Assembly (NCBI GenBank): GCA_015069485.1
Contig: SVIM01000014.1
Location: forward strand, 1-42,621
DNA length: 42,621 nucleotides
Reading direction: 5' to 3'
Source: Clostridiales bacterium
GTDB lineage: Bacteria > Bacillota > Clostridia > Christensenellales > Borkfalkiaceae
This document shows, in pieces, positions 8,161-16,517 of this stretch. Position 1 is the stretch's first letter; each line of letters opens with the position of its first letter. The position numbers and the translations under genes were made by a program. The notes beneath the pieces were generated by a model that was not told the origin of the DNA, did not search any database, and saw only the letters and a list, made by a program, of their open reading frames with translations.

Positions 8161-8189
8161 ATTATAGCACAGTATATAGTTTTTTTCAA
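8161..8189 (-). promoter_or_regulatory. Promoter of ruvX predicting a leaderless transcript
   Basis: TTGAAA (8189-8184), 17 bases, TATAAT (8166-8161), then AAATTT and the ATG. With standard spacing +1 is the A of the start codon. Confidence 0.75.
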
Positions 8190-8229
8190 GCGTTTGCATA
8201 GTTTTTATTTTTAAACTTAAACGAAACAA

Positions 8230-8256
8230 CGGCGGCGAATTAAAAATTCGCCGCCG
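8230..8256. terminator. GGCGGCGAA-type hairpin terminator
   Basis: CGGCGGCGAAT pairs with ATTCGCCGCCG. On the minus strand it is followed by TTGTTTCGT. It lies 16 bases past the stop of the 8272-11283 gene. The same stem and the same tail recur at 11918-11944. Confidence 0.75.
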
Positions 8257-8271
8257 CTTCATCTTTATAAA

Positions 8272-11200
8272 TTATTCTATTTTATTATAATATACACTCA
8301 TTGATTTATTGTTATTGTTCAAATTATTTGCATAAGTAACCAACCTTATATCGTCATTACTTTCATAGCTTATGGTTATACTTGTAGCAAATAGATTTTC
8401 ACTGATAATAACTTCAACCGTCTCACCTTTTTCAATCTCTATTGTTTCAATATCAAAAAGCCCAAACCAATTTTTCGCACCATTTAAGGTACACATTTTT
8501 GAATTATATTCGGCAACCAAATCTGAGCTTGAATTATTGGTTATTGCAATAGTCCACTGATTTCCTACCTTATTTACTAAATTTATTTCCAAATACGATA
8601 ATTCCCAATGCGCCGTCAAATAAATATTTTCAGCAAATTTAAAAGGTCTATTCTCAACCCCATTCACATAATATTTTTCACCATTTGCCGCTTCGAAATA
8701 AAGGAATTTATAACCTATTCGCATTGGTGGATAAATTGTAGGGAACGGTTCATCATAATCAACATATGCACTAGAATCACCGAAGCCACCGCCTGCTAAA
8801 TCGAAGTATATAAAATACCTATTAGCCCACCATCCTGCATACAAGGTTGTGTCGTTTTCAAAGTAGACAGGCCTATTCACCATAGACGCATCATAGTACA
8901 TGGTTCCCTGTTTATTAGGAGCTTCAAAATAACCAACAAAGTCGTACCCTTCCCTAGTAGGTTCAGCAACTCGCGGAATTGGATAACCATAATCTACCAC
9001 TACACTATCCGTTCCTCCTGTGCCACCTTGGTTATCAAATGTAACAGTAACGTACTTTACGTTTACTACTAACCAAAAACTAGGGTAAGAACTATGCGCT
9101 ATTACAATATCATATCCTCTATCTATACCTTCTTTTATTGACAAAATTCCAGCGTTAGATAATTCAAAATAAGTATTATTTGCAACAGTTTGATAAGATA
9201 CGCTTTGCGGTATTTCAACGCCATCAATTATTGAAACAAGTTCAATTTGGTAGTCTTTGCCCTTTTGTAGCCTTACGTTTGAATCGCACACTTCACCGTC
9301 AATTTTCCACCTTAAATATTGTTCATCGACAGTAATTTGAGAAGTTATGCTACTATCGGTATGAGAATATTTAATAAAACATTTTTCACCGGCTGATAAA
9401 CTAAAACTATACGTTTTTGTATTTCCACTAATAGTTACTATAGCGATATTATCTCCATTTTCATCTAAAACGGAGGCTGTTTTACTACCGCTATTCCAAC
9501 TTATCGTTAATTTATATTGAACATTAGTGTTATAAGAGTTTTCAAAAGATAAAACTTCTTTATCTGCAGTAATTTTAATAACTTCATCAACCGTTGTTGT
9601 AGTAGGCTCGGAAATTTGCACTGCAACAAAAAGACTTGAAGACGTTTTATTAGTAATCACAAAAAAATATTTTTGATTTTTAGTAAAATTAAAATAACAA
9701 TAATTAGTATTGCTTTCTTCAACCACTTCAAATTGACTATTTAAAATTTTAACAGCACAATTGCTGTTGTTTATCATTACCTTTTTATACCCATTTTCGA
9801 GCGCTGTACATTGTACGATAATATTATTGTTTCCCGCAATGCTTATTGCTTGTATAATAGTCGGCAAATCACATCTTATGGTTTGATTAATTACACCATT
9901 TGAATTATTAGAAACAACTATTTGATACAAACCACCTGCATTTAAACTAACGCTATAAATGTTCCCCGATTTAGTTATACTATTTGCACCATCAACAGAT
10001 ATTGTCGTACTAGAAGGAATAGTAAACTTATATGTACCTGAATATTGAGGAGAGAAAGAAAAGGTTTGATTGCCGTTGGGTAATAAATATAAAGGCACGT
10101 TTTTACCTAAAAAATCAGTTTCTTCAAGAACGGTTTGAGGTTCAGCGTTATTAAAAAGAACTCTTTCTTTTTTAAACATTAAGCTTTGAGAATTGCTATC
10201 TACCCAATTGCCCGCAACGTATTCCATAGACTCGTAATTAGTAAGCCGCCTTGCAATGTCAAATTCACAGTATTGATTGAGCCTACTTCTATAATTGGTT
10301 TCATTTAATAACGTTATAAATTCAGCATACGATTCTCCCGCATCAGAAAGTATTATTTCTTGTTCTGGCTCAACACTTGCAACGCGAGAATAACTAGGTA
10401 AATTCGTATTGTTTAATTGATTAGATTTTGATTTTTCAGTAAATATATTGTTCTCATTATTTGCTTGTACAGTTGTTTCTTGTCCCTCATTATATAAATC
10501 GTTTGCAAACTCAACCACGTCGATAACGTCACAAATAATACTACCTATTTGTGTTGTATCTAACGTAAAGTCTATGTATTTTTTCACTGAAAATTCAGCA
10601 AGTTCAACAGCTAAATCTGTTTCCGTTTTATAACATACTTTACCAAAATTGAATCTTGATTGATATATAATTAATCCGTCATCCGCCGATTTAGAATAGC
10701 CAGAATCGCCATAATTTAGCGCATTTTCATTTTGCAATACTGTTAAAAACCGTGGATTTGCAACGTAATATTTGTACCTATTACCGCCATATTTCAGCCA
10801 ATTATAATTTCCACTACTATCAGCCGTTCTCAAAAAACTTTGTTGCAAAATAGGCTTTATTCTAATTACGTAATCATTTAAATGTTCACCAGAGTCAAAT
10901 TCATACACAAAGTCTATAAGCAAAAGGTCAAAATAATCTCCTTCTTTAACCATATAAAAGCCGTATTCTTTGCCGTTATATTGATACGTAGCGTTAGTTG
11001 TAGTAGATTCTAAATACTGTTTAGGAACTACTTGCGCTAGTTCAGGAAATGAAGTATTTGATGTTGCGCCTTTAACTTCATTTGAAAATGTTTTTATATT
11101 CTTATTAGACAAACTTCCATCGGCTTTTAGCAGATTATCAGAATCGGTATAATTCTCAACACTAATATTAGTTAAAGAAGTAGCAAAAACCAAACTTTCC

Positions 11201-11283
11201 CCATTATTAATTAGAACTGAAAGTGATAAAACGAGTAAAAACATTAACACGTATGCATAAACAATAAGTTTTCTAGATTTCAA
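8272..11283 (-). CDS. Large secreted protein with InlB-type (Flg_new) repeats
   Basis: Protein of 1003 residues with an N-terminal hydrophobic signal sequence ending near LVFA. The first ~400 residues are unrecognised. A beta-rich middle (FSPQYSGTYKFTIPSSTTIS) resembles pre-peptidase or bacterial surface beta-sandwich domains. At about 750-900 two InlB B-repeat/Flg_new modules occur (VTFDNQGGTGGTDSVVVDYG, PTREGYDFVGYFEAP, TLYAGWW; then FIYFDLAGGGFGDSSAYVDY). About 100 residues follow. No LPXTG or membrane anchor is visible at the C-terminus. The start is TTG at 11283 with GGGGGT about 7 bases before; no ATG fits. It lies 13 bases after the lipoprotein gene, so the two form one operon. Possibly a surface or matrix protein; the exact role is unknown. 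Confidence 0.85.
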   Translation of the reverse strand: MKSRKLIVYAYVLMFLLVLSLSVLINNGESLVFATSLTNISVENYTDSDNLLKADGSLSNKNIKTFSNEVKGATSNTSFPELAQVVPKQYLESTTTNATYQYNGKEYGFYMVKEGDYFDLLLIDFVYEFDSGEHLNDYVIRIKPILQQSFLRTADSSGNYNWLKYGGNRYKYYVANPRFLTVLQNENALNYGDSGYSKSADDGLIIYQSRFNFGKVCYKTETDLAVELAEFSVKKYIDFTLDTTQIGSIICDVIDVVEFANDLYNEGQETTVQANNENNIFTEKSKSNQLNNTNLPSYSRVASVEPEQEIILSDAGESYAEFITLLNETNYRSRLNQYCEFDIARRLTNYESMEYVAGNWVDSNSQSLMFKKERVLFNNAEPQTVLEETDFLGKNVPLYLLPNGNQTFSFSPQYSGTYKFTIPSSTTISVDGANSITKSGNIYSVSLNAGGLYQIVVSNNSNGVINQTIRCDLPTIIQAISIAGNNNIIVQCTALENGYKKVMINNSNCAVKILNSQFEVVEESNTNYCYFNFTKNQKYFFVITNKTSSSLFVAVQISEPTTTTVDEVIKITADKEVLSFENSYNTNVQYKLTISWNSGSKTASVLDENGDNIAIVTISGNTKTYSFSLSAGEKCFIKYSHTDSSITSQITVDEQYLRWKIDGEVCDSNVRLQKGKDYQIELVSIIDGVEIPQSVSYQTVANNTYFELSNAGILSIKEGIDRGYDIVIAHSSYPSFWLVVNVKYVTVTFDNQGGTGGTDSVVVDYGYPIPRVAEPTREGYDFVGYFEAPNKQGTMYYDASMVNRPVYFENDTTLYAGWWANRYFIYFDLAGGGFGDSSAYVDYDEPFPTIYPPMRIGYKFLYFEAANGEKYYVNGVENRPFKFAENIYLTAHWELSYLEINLVNKVGNQWTIAITNNSSSDLVAEYNSKMCTLNGAKNWFGLFDIETIEIEKGETVEVIISENLFATSITISYESNDDIRLVTYANNLNNNNKSMSVYYNKIE

Positions 11284-11296
11284 AATGTTACCCCCA

Positions 11297-11752
11297 TTAT
11301 CTTATAGTTAAAATTAAGTGTATTGACCTAAACTTCCATATAGTAGAAGTCGAACAAGCATAATAATTAATATAATACAATCCTTTTTCTTTCGCTTTAT
11401 GATGTGTCACGAGTTGCGTACCATCTGGAGCCGTGTACAATATATCACCTTCAAACACATTGGGTCCGCTACGTTTAGTATCAAACCAATTATCACTCCA
11501 ATACGGGTGGTCCGGTAGATTATAAGAATCTACCCAAAAGGATATTTCTTCGCCCGTGTATTCGTATTCGTAATAAAGCTCGCTAATATCTGGCGTAAAA
11601 ATCCATTCGTCGCCGAGGCTATTTTTTATTTTTATTGTTACGTCATACTTTTGGTCTTCAGGCTCACTTTCGCTACACGCAGAAAAACTTATCGCGCCAA
11701 GCAATACGAGCAAACTTAATAAAACAGTAAAAATATTTTTTAGTTTTTTCAT
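11297..11752 (-). CDS. Small putative lipoprotein
   Basis: A 151-residue protein with a lysine-rich start, a hydrophobic core and a Cys at ISFSACSES that fits a loose lipobox. The mature part (YDVTIKIKNSLGDEWIFTPD) looks like a small beta-domain. It starts with an NxxGxxW motif similar to the last 100 residues of the downstream 1003-residue protein (NLVNKVGNQWTIAITN), so the two may be related domains. It is the first gene of a two-gene operon with that protein. AGGAGAAA precedes the ATG, and a strong promoter lies at 11788-11816. No named family recognised. Confidence 0.75.
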   Translation of the reverse strand: MKKLKNIFTVLLSLLVLLGAISFSACSESEPEDQKYDVTIKIKNSLGDEWIFTPDISELYYEYEYTGEEISFWVDSYNLPDHPYWSDNWFDTKRSGPNVFEGDILYTAPDGTQLVTHHKAKEKGLYYINYYACSTSTIWKFRSIHLILTIR

Positions 11753-11787
11753 AAGGCATTTCTCCTACTGAATAAATTGACAAACAT

Positions 11788-11816
11788 ATTTTAACACATT
11801 TTGATAATTTTGTCAA
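11788..11816 (-). promoter_or_regulatory. Promoter of the lipoprotein/InlB-repeat operon
   Basis: Consensus TTGACA (11816-11811), 17 bases, TAAAAT (11793-11788). A second inverted TTGACAAA (11777-11784) lies just past the start point, so two TTGACAA arms face each other around the promoter core. This could be an operator. Confidence 0.75.
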
Positions 11817-11917
11817 TAATAAATTTTAACTATTTTACTTGTTAACATAAATATTGAGAAATACTTAATACTTAAATGTAGTCTACGTTATTCAAACTCC
11901 CTAAAATTACGAAACAA

Positions 11918-11944
11918 CGGCGGCGAACATTACGTTCGCCGCCG
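11918..11944. terminator. GGCGGCGAA-type hairpin terminator, second copy
   Basis: CGGCGGCGAAC pairs with GTTCGCCGCCG. It is followed on the minus strand by TTGTTTCGT, exactly as at 8230-8256. It lies 7 bases past the stop of the 62-residue gene. Confidence 0.75.
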
Positions 11945-11951
11945 CTAAAAA

Positions 11952-12140
11952 TTATGAATTTTGCATCTCTTCGCCGTTATTGCTTTCGTTTTTATCTAAC
12001 TTTTCGTCGATATAATTTTCTACCTTAGCCATAAATTCTTCTTGATTCTTTTTAACAAGGCTTCTTAACTTGCAGTTGTTGGCAACGAGTAAAGCGCCAC
12101 CTACCATACCAAGCGCAACGCCTAACACAAATTTTTCCAT
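11952..12140 (-). CDS. Small single-pass membrane protein (YtxH-like)
   Basis: A 62-residue protein with a glycine-rich hydrophobic N-terminal segment (FVLGVALGMVGGALLVA), then a basic stretch (KLRSLVKKN) and an amphipathic, acidic C-terminal helix. This layout matches YtxH/general-stress type small membrane proteins, although the sequence is too short to be sure. AGGAGAG lies before the ATG, and a terminator follows directly, so it is probably a monocistronic gene or the last gene after the one at 12267. Confidence 0.7.
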   Translation of the reverse strand: MEKFVLGVALGMVGGALLVANNCKLRSLVKKNQEEFMAKVENYIDEKLDKNESNNGEEMQNS

Positions 12141-12187
12141 TTTTCTCTCCTAAAGTTAAGCATATTTTTTAAAAACACCCCCACATA

Positions 12188-12217
12188 TGCGCCGTTTAAC
12201 GCACTTTAAACGACGCA
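12188..12217. other. Hairpin between two minus-strand genes
   Basis: TGCGCCGTTTAA pairs with TTAAACGACGCA (12 bp with one G-U). It lies 50 bases past the 12267 gene. It has no immediate T run, so it may be a weak terminator or processing signal. Confidence 0.4.
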
Positions 12218-12266
12218 AACGCTTTGGGATATTTCTTATACATAGTATGCGAAAAATATAAGGCGT

Positions 12267-12869
12267 TTATAACTGTAAATTTTTTACTTGCAATTTTAAA
12301 AGATTATTTTCGTCGGTTAAGCGCTTTACGGTGGCAAAAAGCCTTTTGTTTTCTTCCTTTAAAGAAGAAGCCAACCTATCGTAAAGCCCGTTAATTTCCT
12401 CCTCTAATTTTTGCCTCGCCTCGCAGGTGTCGAAGTTAATCCCACACTCCTGCATAAGCTTTTGCAAGCGCTCGGGCTCTTTAACCAACACGTTGCGGTA
12501 TTTGTTTTGGTAGCGAAGCATAAGCTTGTCGTCCCCCTTGGCAAGCTCTAAAACGGCGCGCCTTACCGAAACGCCTTTGCTTTTTTTATGCAAAATAGCC
12601 TTTAAAATGGCGTCCGTCTCCTCCTCGGTAAATTCTAAAATTTTTTCCGCCTTTAAGCTCGTTCCCTTTAAAAGCTCCTTTACCCTTTCGTCGTCCGTGC
12701 TTCGCAAAAGGGCGTAATAATAATTTCGTATACTACCCTTTGCCCTGCCCGTTTTTTTAGAATATTCGTCAAAAATTCCCGTAAGAGTTTTACCCATAGC
12801 CTTGCCTGCGCAAACGTACTGCACGAATAGCTTTGCTTCTTCTTCGGTATAGCCACAAATTTTACCCAT
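12267..12869 (-). CDS. Putative DNA-binding protein with C-terminal coiled coil
   Basis: A 200-residue protein. The N-terminus (TEEEAKLFVQYVCAGKAMGK, GRAKGSIRNYYYALLRS) looks like a Myb/SANT-like helical module, and a second similar unit follows (FTEEETDAILKAILHKKSKG). The last ~50 residues form a coiled coil (LEEEINGLYDRLASSLKEEN). The arrangement resembles RsfA/Myb-like regulators of Firmicutes, but the match is by pattern only. It is divergently transcribed from 12955-13881 across an 85-base gap and might control that gene. GGAGC lies before the ATG. No transmembrane segment. Confidence 0.65.
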   Translation of the reverse strand: MGKICGYTEEEAKLFVQYVCAGKAMGKTLTGIFDEYSKKTGRAKGSIRNYYYALLRSTDDERVKELLKGTSLKAEKILEFTEEETDAILKAILHKKSKGVSVRRAVLELAKGDDKLMLRYQNKYRNVLVKEPERLQKLMQECGINFDTCEARQKLEEEINGLYDRLASSLKEENKRLFATVKRLTDENNLLKLQVKNLQL

Positions 12870-12906
12870 ATAAAATTGCTCCTTTTTTTATTATTTGAAA
12901 AATTTA

Positions 12907-12934
12907 TTGACATAATTTTTTTGCTTTATACATT
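12907..12934 (+). promoter_or_regulatory. Promoter of the 12955 gene
   Basis: TTGACA at 12907-12912, 16-base spacer, TACATT at 12929-12934. AAAAGGAG at 12943-12950 gives a very short leader before the ATG at 12955. Confidence 0.6.
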
Positions 12935-12954
12935 AAATAACTAAAAGGAGTTTA

Positions 12955-13881
12955 ATGAGAGTATATTTTTTATCAAAAATTAAAGCGGCGTTAAAGATTA
13001 ACGGCGAATTTTTGGGGCACGCCGATATGTTTGAAAGGCGGGTAGAGCTTGACCTTGCCGACGGCGTTTTTGTAGAATTAATCCCCGAAGGCGAATATTT
13101 TGCCCTAAATTTTTTTGTTGACGAAGGCTTTTTGCACCGTCCGCCCGCCTTTATAGACCTATATGATTTAGGGGGCGATATTTTGATATTCGCACGGGAA
13201 TATACGCCGACTAACGCAAATTTTGCCGTAATTGCGCAAGCGAGCTTTTGCAATAATTTAGTAACGGTTTTTTCGCAAGGGAAAATTTTTGTCGCGTTTG
13301 AGGGCAAGGAATATTTTATTCACGAATTGCCGTACGAGTTTAAACAATGCAAAATTAAAGACGCCCTGCTTTGCAATAAAAGGGTTTGCGTGATTGAGGC
13401 GGAAAATTACGTTGCAATACTTTCCGAATTAGGCAAGCTTTTATTTTTAAACAAAATAACAAGCTATAATCTGGGCGAAAATTTATCCGTTTGCGTAGAT
13501 TTTGAAAACTGCTTAAAGCAGGTTTTGCATTGTAAGTTTTTATACGACGGCACCGCCCTTACCCTTGCCGAAAGCAAAACCGTTGACGGGCTTGCCCCCA
13601 CCGAGGAGCTTTTGCACTTTGCCTTTTTTGAAAGCGTTTTAACCTGTGGCGATTACGCAAGGTTTTTATGCGCCGAGCTTAAAGACAAGGCGCGCCACCT
13701 TAAAGAATTTTTGGGCGACTTTTGCGCCGTAACCGTACCCCCGGAAAGATTTTTTGCCAAGCACGGCGAAATTTTTGCCGTGGGATTAGTTTACCCCAAG
13801 GGTAAAAATTTATTTAAGGTTAAGTACTTTGCCGTGGAAATTTTAAACGGCGAAATTTGCAATATATTTCAGGTAGAATAA
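12955..13881 (+). CDS. Uncharacterised protein
   Basis: A 308-residue protein without signal peptide or membrane segment. It is rich in Phe and short beta-like stretches (INGEFLGHADMFERRVELDL at the N-terminus, KIFVAFEGKEYFIHELPYEF, GKLLFLNKITSYN), and could be a beta-propeller-like or PEGA-like fold. No catalytic motif recognised. Good ribosome site (AAAAGGAG), own promoter and terminator. It is divergent from the putative coiled-coil regulator at 12267-12869. Codon use resembles the housekeeping neighbours. Real gene, function unknown. Confidence 0.75.
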   Translation: MRVYFLSKIKAALKINGEFLGHADMFERRVELDLADGVFVELIPEGEYFALNFFVDEGFLHRPPAFIDLYDLGGDILIFAREYTPTNANFAVIAQASFCNNLVTVFSQGKIFVAFEGKEYFIHELPYEFKQCKIKDALLCNKRVCVIEAENYVAILSELGKLLFLNKITSYNLGENLSVCVDFENCLKQVLHCKFLYDGTALTLAESKTVDGLAPTEELLHFAFFESVLTCGDYARFLCAELKDKARHLKEFLGDFCAVTVPPERFFAKHGEIFAVGLVYPKGKNLFKVKYFAVEILNGEICNIFQVE

Positions 13882-13885
13882 AAAA

Positions 13886-13905
13886 ACGCACTTATAAAAG
13901 TGCGT
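13886..13905. terminator. Bidirectional terminator
   Basis: ACGCACTT pairs with AAGTGCGT around a 4-base loop, flanked by A6 and T5. It serves both the 12955 gene (plus) and the MATE gene (minus). Confidence 0.85.
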
Positions 13906-13953
13906 TTTTATTATTTGCGATAAGGTTTGTAACCGATTAAATTTTTTATACCT

Positions 13954-15387
13954 TTAAGCCTTAAGCAAGCCCTTTTGATATTGCATATTTTTATATTCAA
14001 ACTGCTTTTTATAATTACGCCTTGCCACGGGTAAAAAGGCTATAAGCGCTAAAATTTCGGCTATGGGATAGCAGAACCAAATTCCGCTTTGCCCAAACGC
14101 CCAGTTTAAAATAAACGCTGCGGGTATTAGCACGATTAACTGACGGCAAAGGGACATTAAAAGGGACGAGAACGGCTTGTTTATTGATTGAAGCATATTA
14201 ATAATTACGATAGATACGGAAGCGGGAATAAAGCAAATACAAATTACCCTAAACGCATAAGCGCCGTCTGCAATTTTATCTAAATCGGAAGTAAATACGC
14301 CCATAATAAATTCCGGCAAGGTTAAAAACAACACCGTACCGACAGCCATAATACTAAACGAAACTACAAGCGCAAGCTTAAACGCCTTATTAAAACGCTC
14401 TTTTAAATTTGCGCCGTAATTGTAGCTTAATATAGGCATTAAGCCTTGCATTAAGCCGAACACGGGCATAAATATAAAGGATTGTACCTTAAAGTATGCC
14501 GAAAGCACGAAAATTCCGTTGCCTTCCTTTAAAAGCGTGTTTAAAATAATCGTTATAAACGAGCCCATAGCGTTCATTACAAACGCCGGCGTTCCCGTTT
14601 TTATTATGCTTAAAAAGTATTCCCTTTTAGGCTTGTAGCCCTTAAGCGAAATGCTTACGTCCTGCTTTTTTAAGGTAAGGAAGCAAATGGCAACGCCTGC
14701 CGCGCACCATTGACCGATTACCGTTGCGACGATTGCGCCCAAAACGCCCCATCCAAAGCCTAAAATAAAAACGGCGTCTAAAATAATATTTATAATTGCA
14801 CCGGTAAGCTGGCTTATCATAGGAAGCTTCATATTGCCCGTTGCCTGTAAAATTCTTTCGCAAGTGATTTCTAAAACACCGCCGAACGAAAGACATAAAT
14901 AAAGCTTTAAATAAAGCGCGCCTTGCTCAACCACGTAATTTACGTCGGTTGCGTTACCTTCGTTTACGAATAGCGAAATAAACGGTTTAGAAATGGTTAA
15001 GCCCAAAATAATTAATATAAACCAAGCAATAAAGCTCATAACGATTGCCGTTTTTGCGGAATCGTTTGCCCTTTCTACGTTGCCTTCGCCAAGCTTACGG
15101 GCTATGTGCGCGTTTGCGCCTATTCCTATACCAAGCGCAACGGCAATAACTATCATAGTCATAGGGAAGGCTATGCTTACCGCCGTAAAGCTATCGTCAC
15201 CCAAATTAGCACCAAAATACTCCACGTAGGTTTTTGCGGTATTAGAAACGAAAATGCTATCTACAATATTATAAAGCGCTTGCACGAGCATAGAAATTAT
15301 TGCGGGCAACGACATTTCAAATAAAAGCTTACCCACGCTTTTTTCGCGCATTTTGTCCGAGTGTTTAATCTGTTTAGTATTTTCCAT
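13954..15387 (-). CDS. MATE family multidrug/Na+ antiporter
   Basis: A 477-residue protein with about 12 transmembrane helices. MATE signatures: an N-terminal GKLLFEMSLPAIISMLVQALYN-type motif, NIVDSIFVS, GIGIGANAHIARKLGEGN, and the matching second half (GLMQGLMPILSYNYGANLKE). It is expected to export cationic drugs or metabolites using a Na+ or H+ gradient in the cytoplasmic membrane. Length is typical. Only a weak ribosome site (AGAAA) is seen before the ATG. Transcribed away from the cyclophilin-like gene, from which a terminator separates it. Confidence 0.93.
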   Translation of the reverse strand: MENTKQIKHSDKMREKSVGKLLFEMSLPAIISMLVQALYNIVDSIFVSNTAKTYVEYFGANLGDDSFTAVSIAFPMTMIVIAVALGIGIGANAHIARKLGEGNVERANDSAKTAIVMSFIAWFILIILGLTISKPFISLFVNEGNATDVNYVVEQGALYLKLYLCLSFGGVLEITCERILQATGNMKLPMISQLTGAIINIILDAVFILGFGWGVLGAIVATVIGQWCAAGVAICFLTLKKQDVSISLKGYKPKREYFLSIIKTGTPAFVMNAMGSFITIILNTLLKEGNGIFVLSAYFKVQSFIFMPVFGLMQGLMPILSYNYGANLKERFNKAFKLALVVSFSIMAVGTVLFLTLPEFIMGVFTSDLDKIADGAYAFRVICICFIPASVSIVIINMLQSINKPFSSLLMSLCRQLIVLIPAAFILNWAFGQSGIWFCYPIAEILALIAFLPVARRNYKKQFEYKNMQYQKGLLKA

Positions 15388-15424
15388 ATTTTCTTTTGCT
15401 TAAAATAATACCTTCAAATAAAAC

Positions 15425-15446
15425 CCCGTAGGCAGTTGCCTACGGG
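15425..15446 (-). terminator. Terminator of the cyclophilin-like gene
   Basis: CCCGTAGGCA pairs with TGCCTACGGG. On the minus strand it is followed by GTTTTATTT. It lies 10 bases past the stop at 15456. Confidence 0.85.
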
Positions 15447-15455
15447 CGTTAATTT

Positions 15456-16406
15456 TTAATACTTTGTAATTTCTACCGTTTTAATTACGATAGGAAGAGA
15501 GGTTGCCGCAAAGGTAGTTTCCGTGCCCTTGTCTGCTACCTGTTCGTACAAATCAACGGTTACTTCTACGTCCTTATAGAACTTTAAGGATTCACCGCTA
15601 TGATTTTCTTCGATATATTTGGTAATCGCTTCCTTAAGGTCGTTTAACACCTCTTCGTCCTTATCGTTTTTCAAAACTGCAAAGGTGCAATATTCATTGC
15701 CGGAAAGAGAAGAGGTCGATCCGATTTGCATTGCAAAAATGCTGGTTGCACTGTTGTACTTATAGTCAACGTAAAAGGCGGAATCGTCTTGCTCGGTTTC
15801 CATCCAAATCTTTTCGGAGGATAACTGACCGTTGTTATAAGTTTTATCACTGCTGTAATACATTTTTAACGCGCCGAAACGGCTGGTTAAGCCACCGTTT
15901 TCAACGGAGTGGCCGTTTTTAGAAAATTCACCGATTAAGGTAGGAAGCGCGTCTTTACCAACGAAGTTTCCGTTTTCAACCTGCGAATCCTTATATACGG
16001 AAGCGGAAAGCTTGCCAGCCAAGAACAAGTCGTTATAATACTTGCCTTCAAGGCTGTTATCTTCAAAATATTCCGTCATGCTTCCTACCGCCGCGTAGCT
16101 AGACGCGTAGGTTTCTGCATTGTAACCGTAACCGCCACCGTACCAATCGTTTGTGGTATAGTTGTGGATTATGGTATTATCGTAAAAGCCTTCGTCAGCA
16201 AGCTCGATAAAGTGCTTTACGGTTTGGGGATATTTATTTCTGTGAAGCTCGTATTCAAGCTCGTAGCTATTATCGTTGAATTCGATAGTTATTTTCGCTT
16301 CGGGACGTTTAGTTCCAATAGTACAGCCGGAAACACCTGCCGCAAATACGGTTACGCCGGCAATTAAAGATACGCAAGCAATGCGCGAAAGCTTTTTAAA
16401 AGTCAT
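15456..16406 (-). CDS. Secreted cyclophilin-fold lipoprotein, catalytic motif altered
   Basis: A 316-residue lipoprotein: hydrophobic signal then GVSGCTIG with the lipidation Cys. The mature part starts like a cyclophilin-type peptidyl-prolyl isomerase (ITIEFNDNSYELEYELHRNK, PQTVKHFIELADEGFYDNTI) and ends with a strand resembling the last cyclophilin strand. Where active enzymes have FHRxxxxFMxQGG it reads IIHNYTTNDWYGGGYGYN, so the catalytic Arg and the Gln are not conserved. A proline-isomerase fold used for binding or extracytoplasmic folding is plausible; activity is doubtful. Own promoter and terminator; AAGGTG before the ATG. Confidence 0.8.
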   Translation of the reverse strand: MTFKKLSRIACVSLIAGVTVFAAGVSGCTIGTKRPEAKITIEFNDNSYELEYELHRNKYPQTVKHFIELADEGFYDNTIIHNYTTNDWYGGGYGYNAETYASSYAAVGSMTEYFEDNSLEGKYYNDLFLAGKLSASVYKDSQVENGNFVGKDALPTLIGEFSKNGHSVENGGLTSRFGALKMYYSSDKTYNNGQLSSEKIWMETEQDDSAFYVDYKYNSATSIFAMQIGSTSSLSGNEYCTFAVLKNDKDEEVLNDLKEAITKYIEENHSGESLKFYKDVEVTVDLYEQVADKGTETTFAATSLPIVIKTVEITKY

Positions 16407-16442
16407 ACAAACACCTTTTTATTATTTTACTTATACCACACT

Positions 16443-16471
16443 ATTTTACTTTTTATTATTAAAGCCGTCAA
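16443..16471 (-). promoter_or_regulatory. Promoter of the cyclophilin-like lipoprotein gene
   Basis: TTGACG (16471-16466), 17 bases, TAAAAT (16448-16443). Predicted leader about 30 bases. It lies directly downstream of glpK. Confidence 0.7.
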
Positions 16472-16517
16472 GCAATTTTAAAAGCTTTTAAAAATTATAA
16501 GTAAAAATGGTGTGAAA

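Noticed and set aside
8155-8262. N-terminal extension of RuvX
   Set aside because: The promoter lies inside this stretch and the family starts at the MERYVAFDIG motif.
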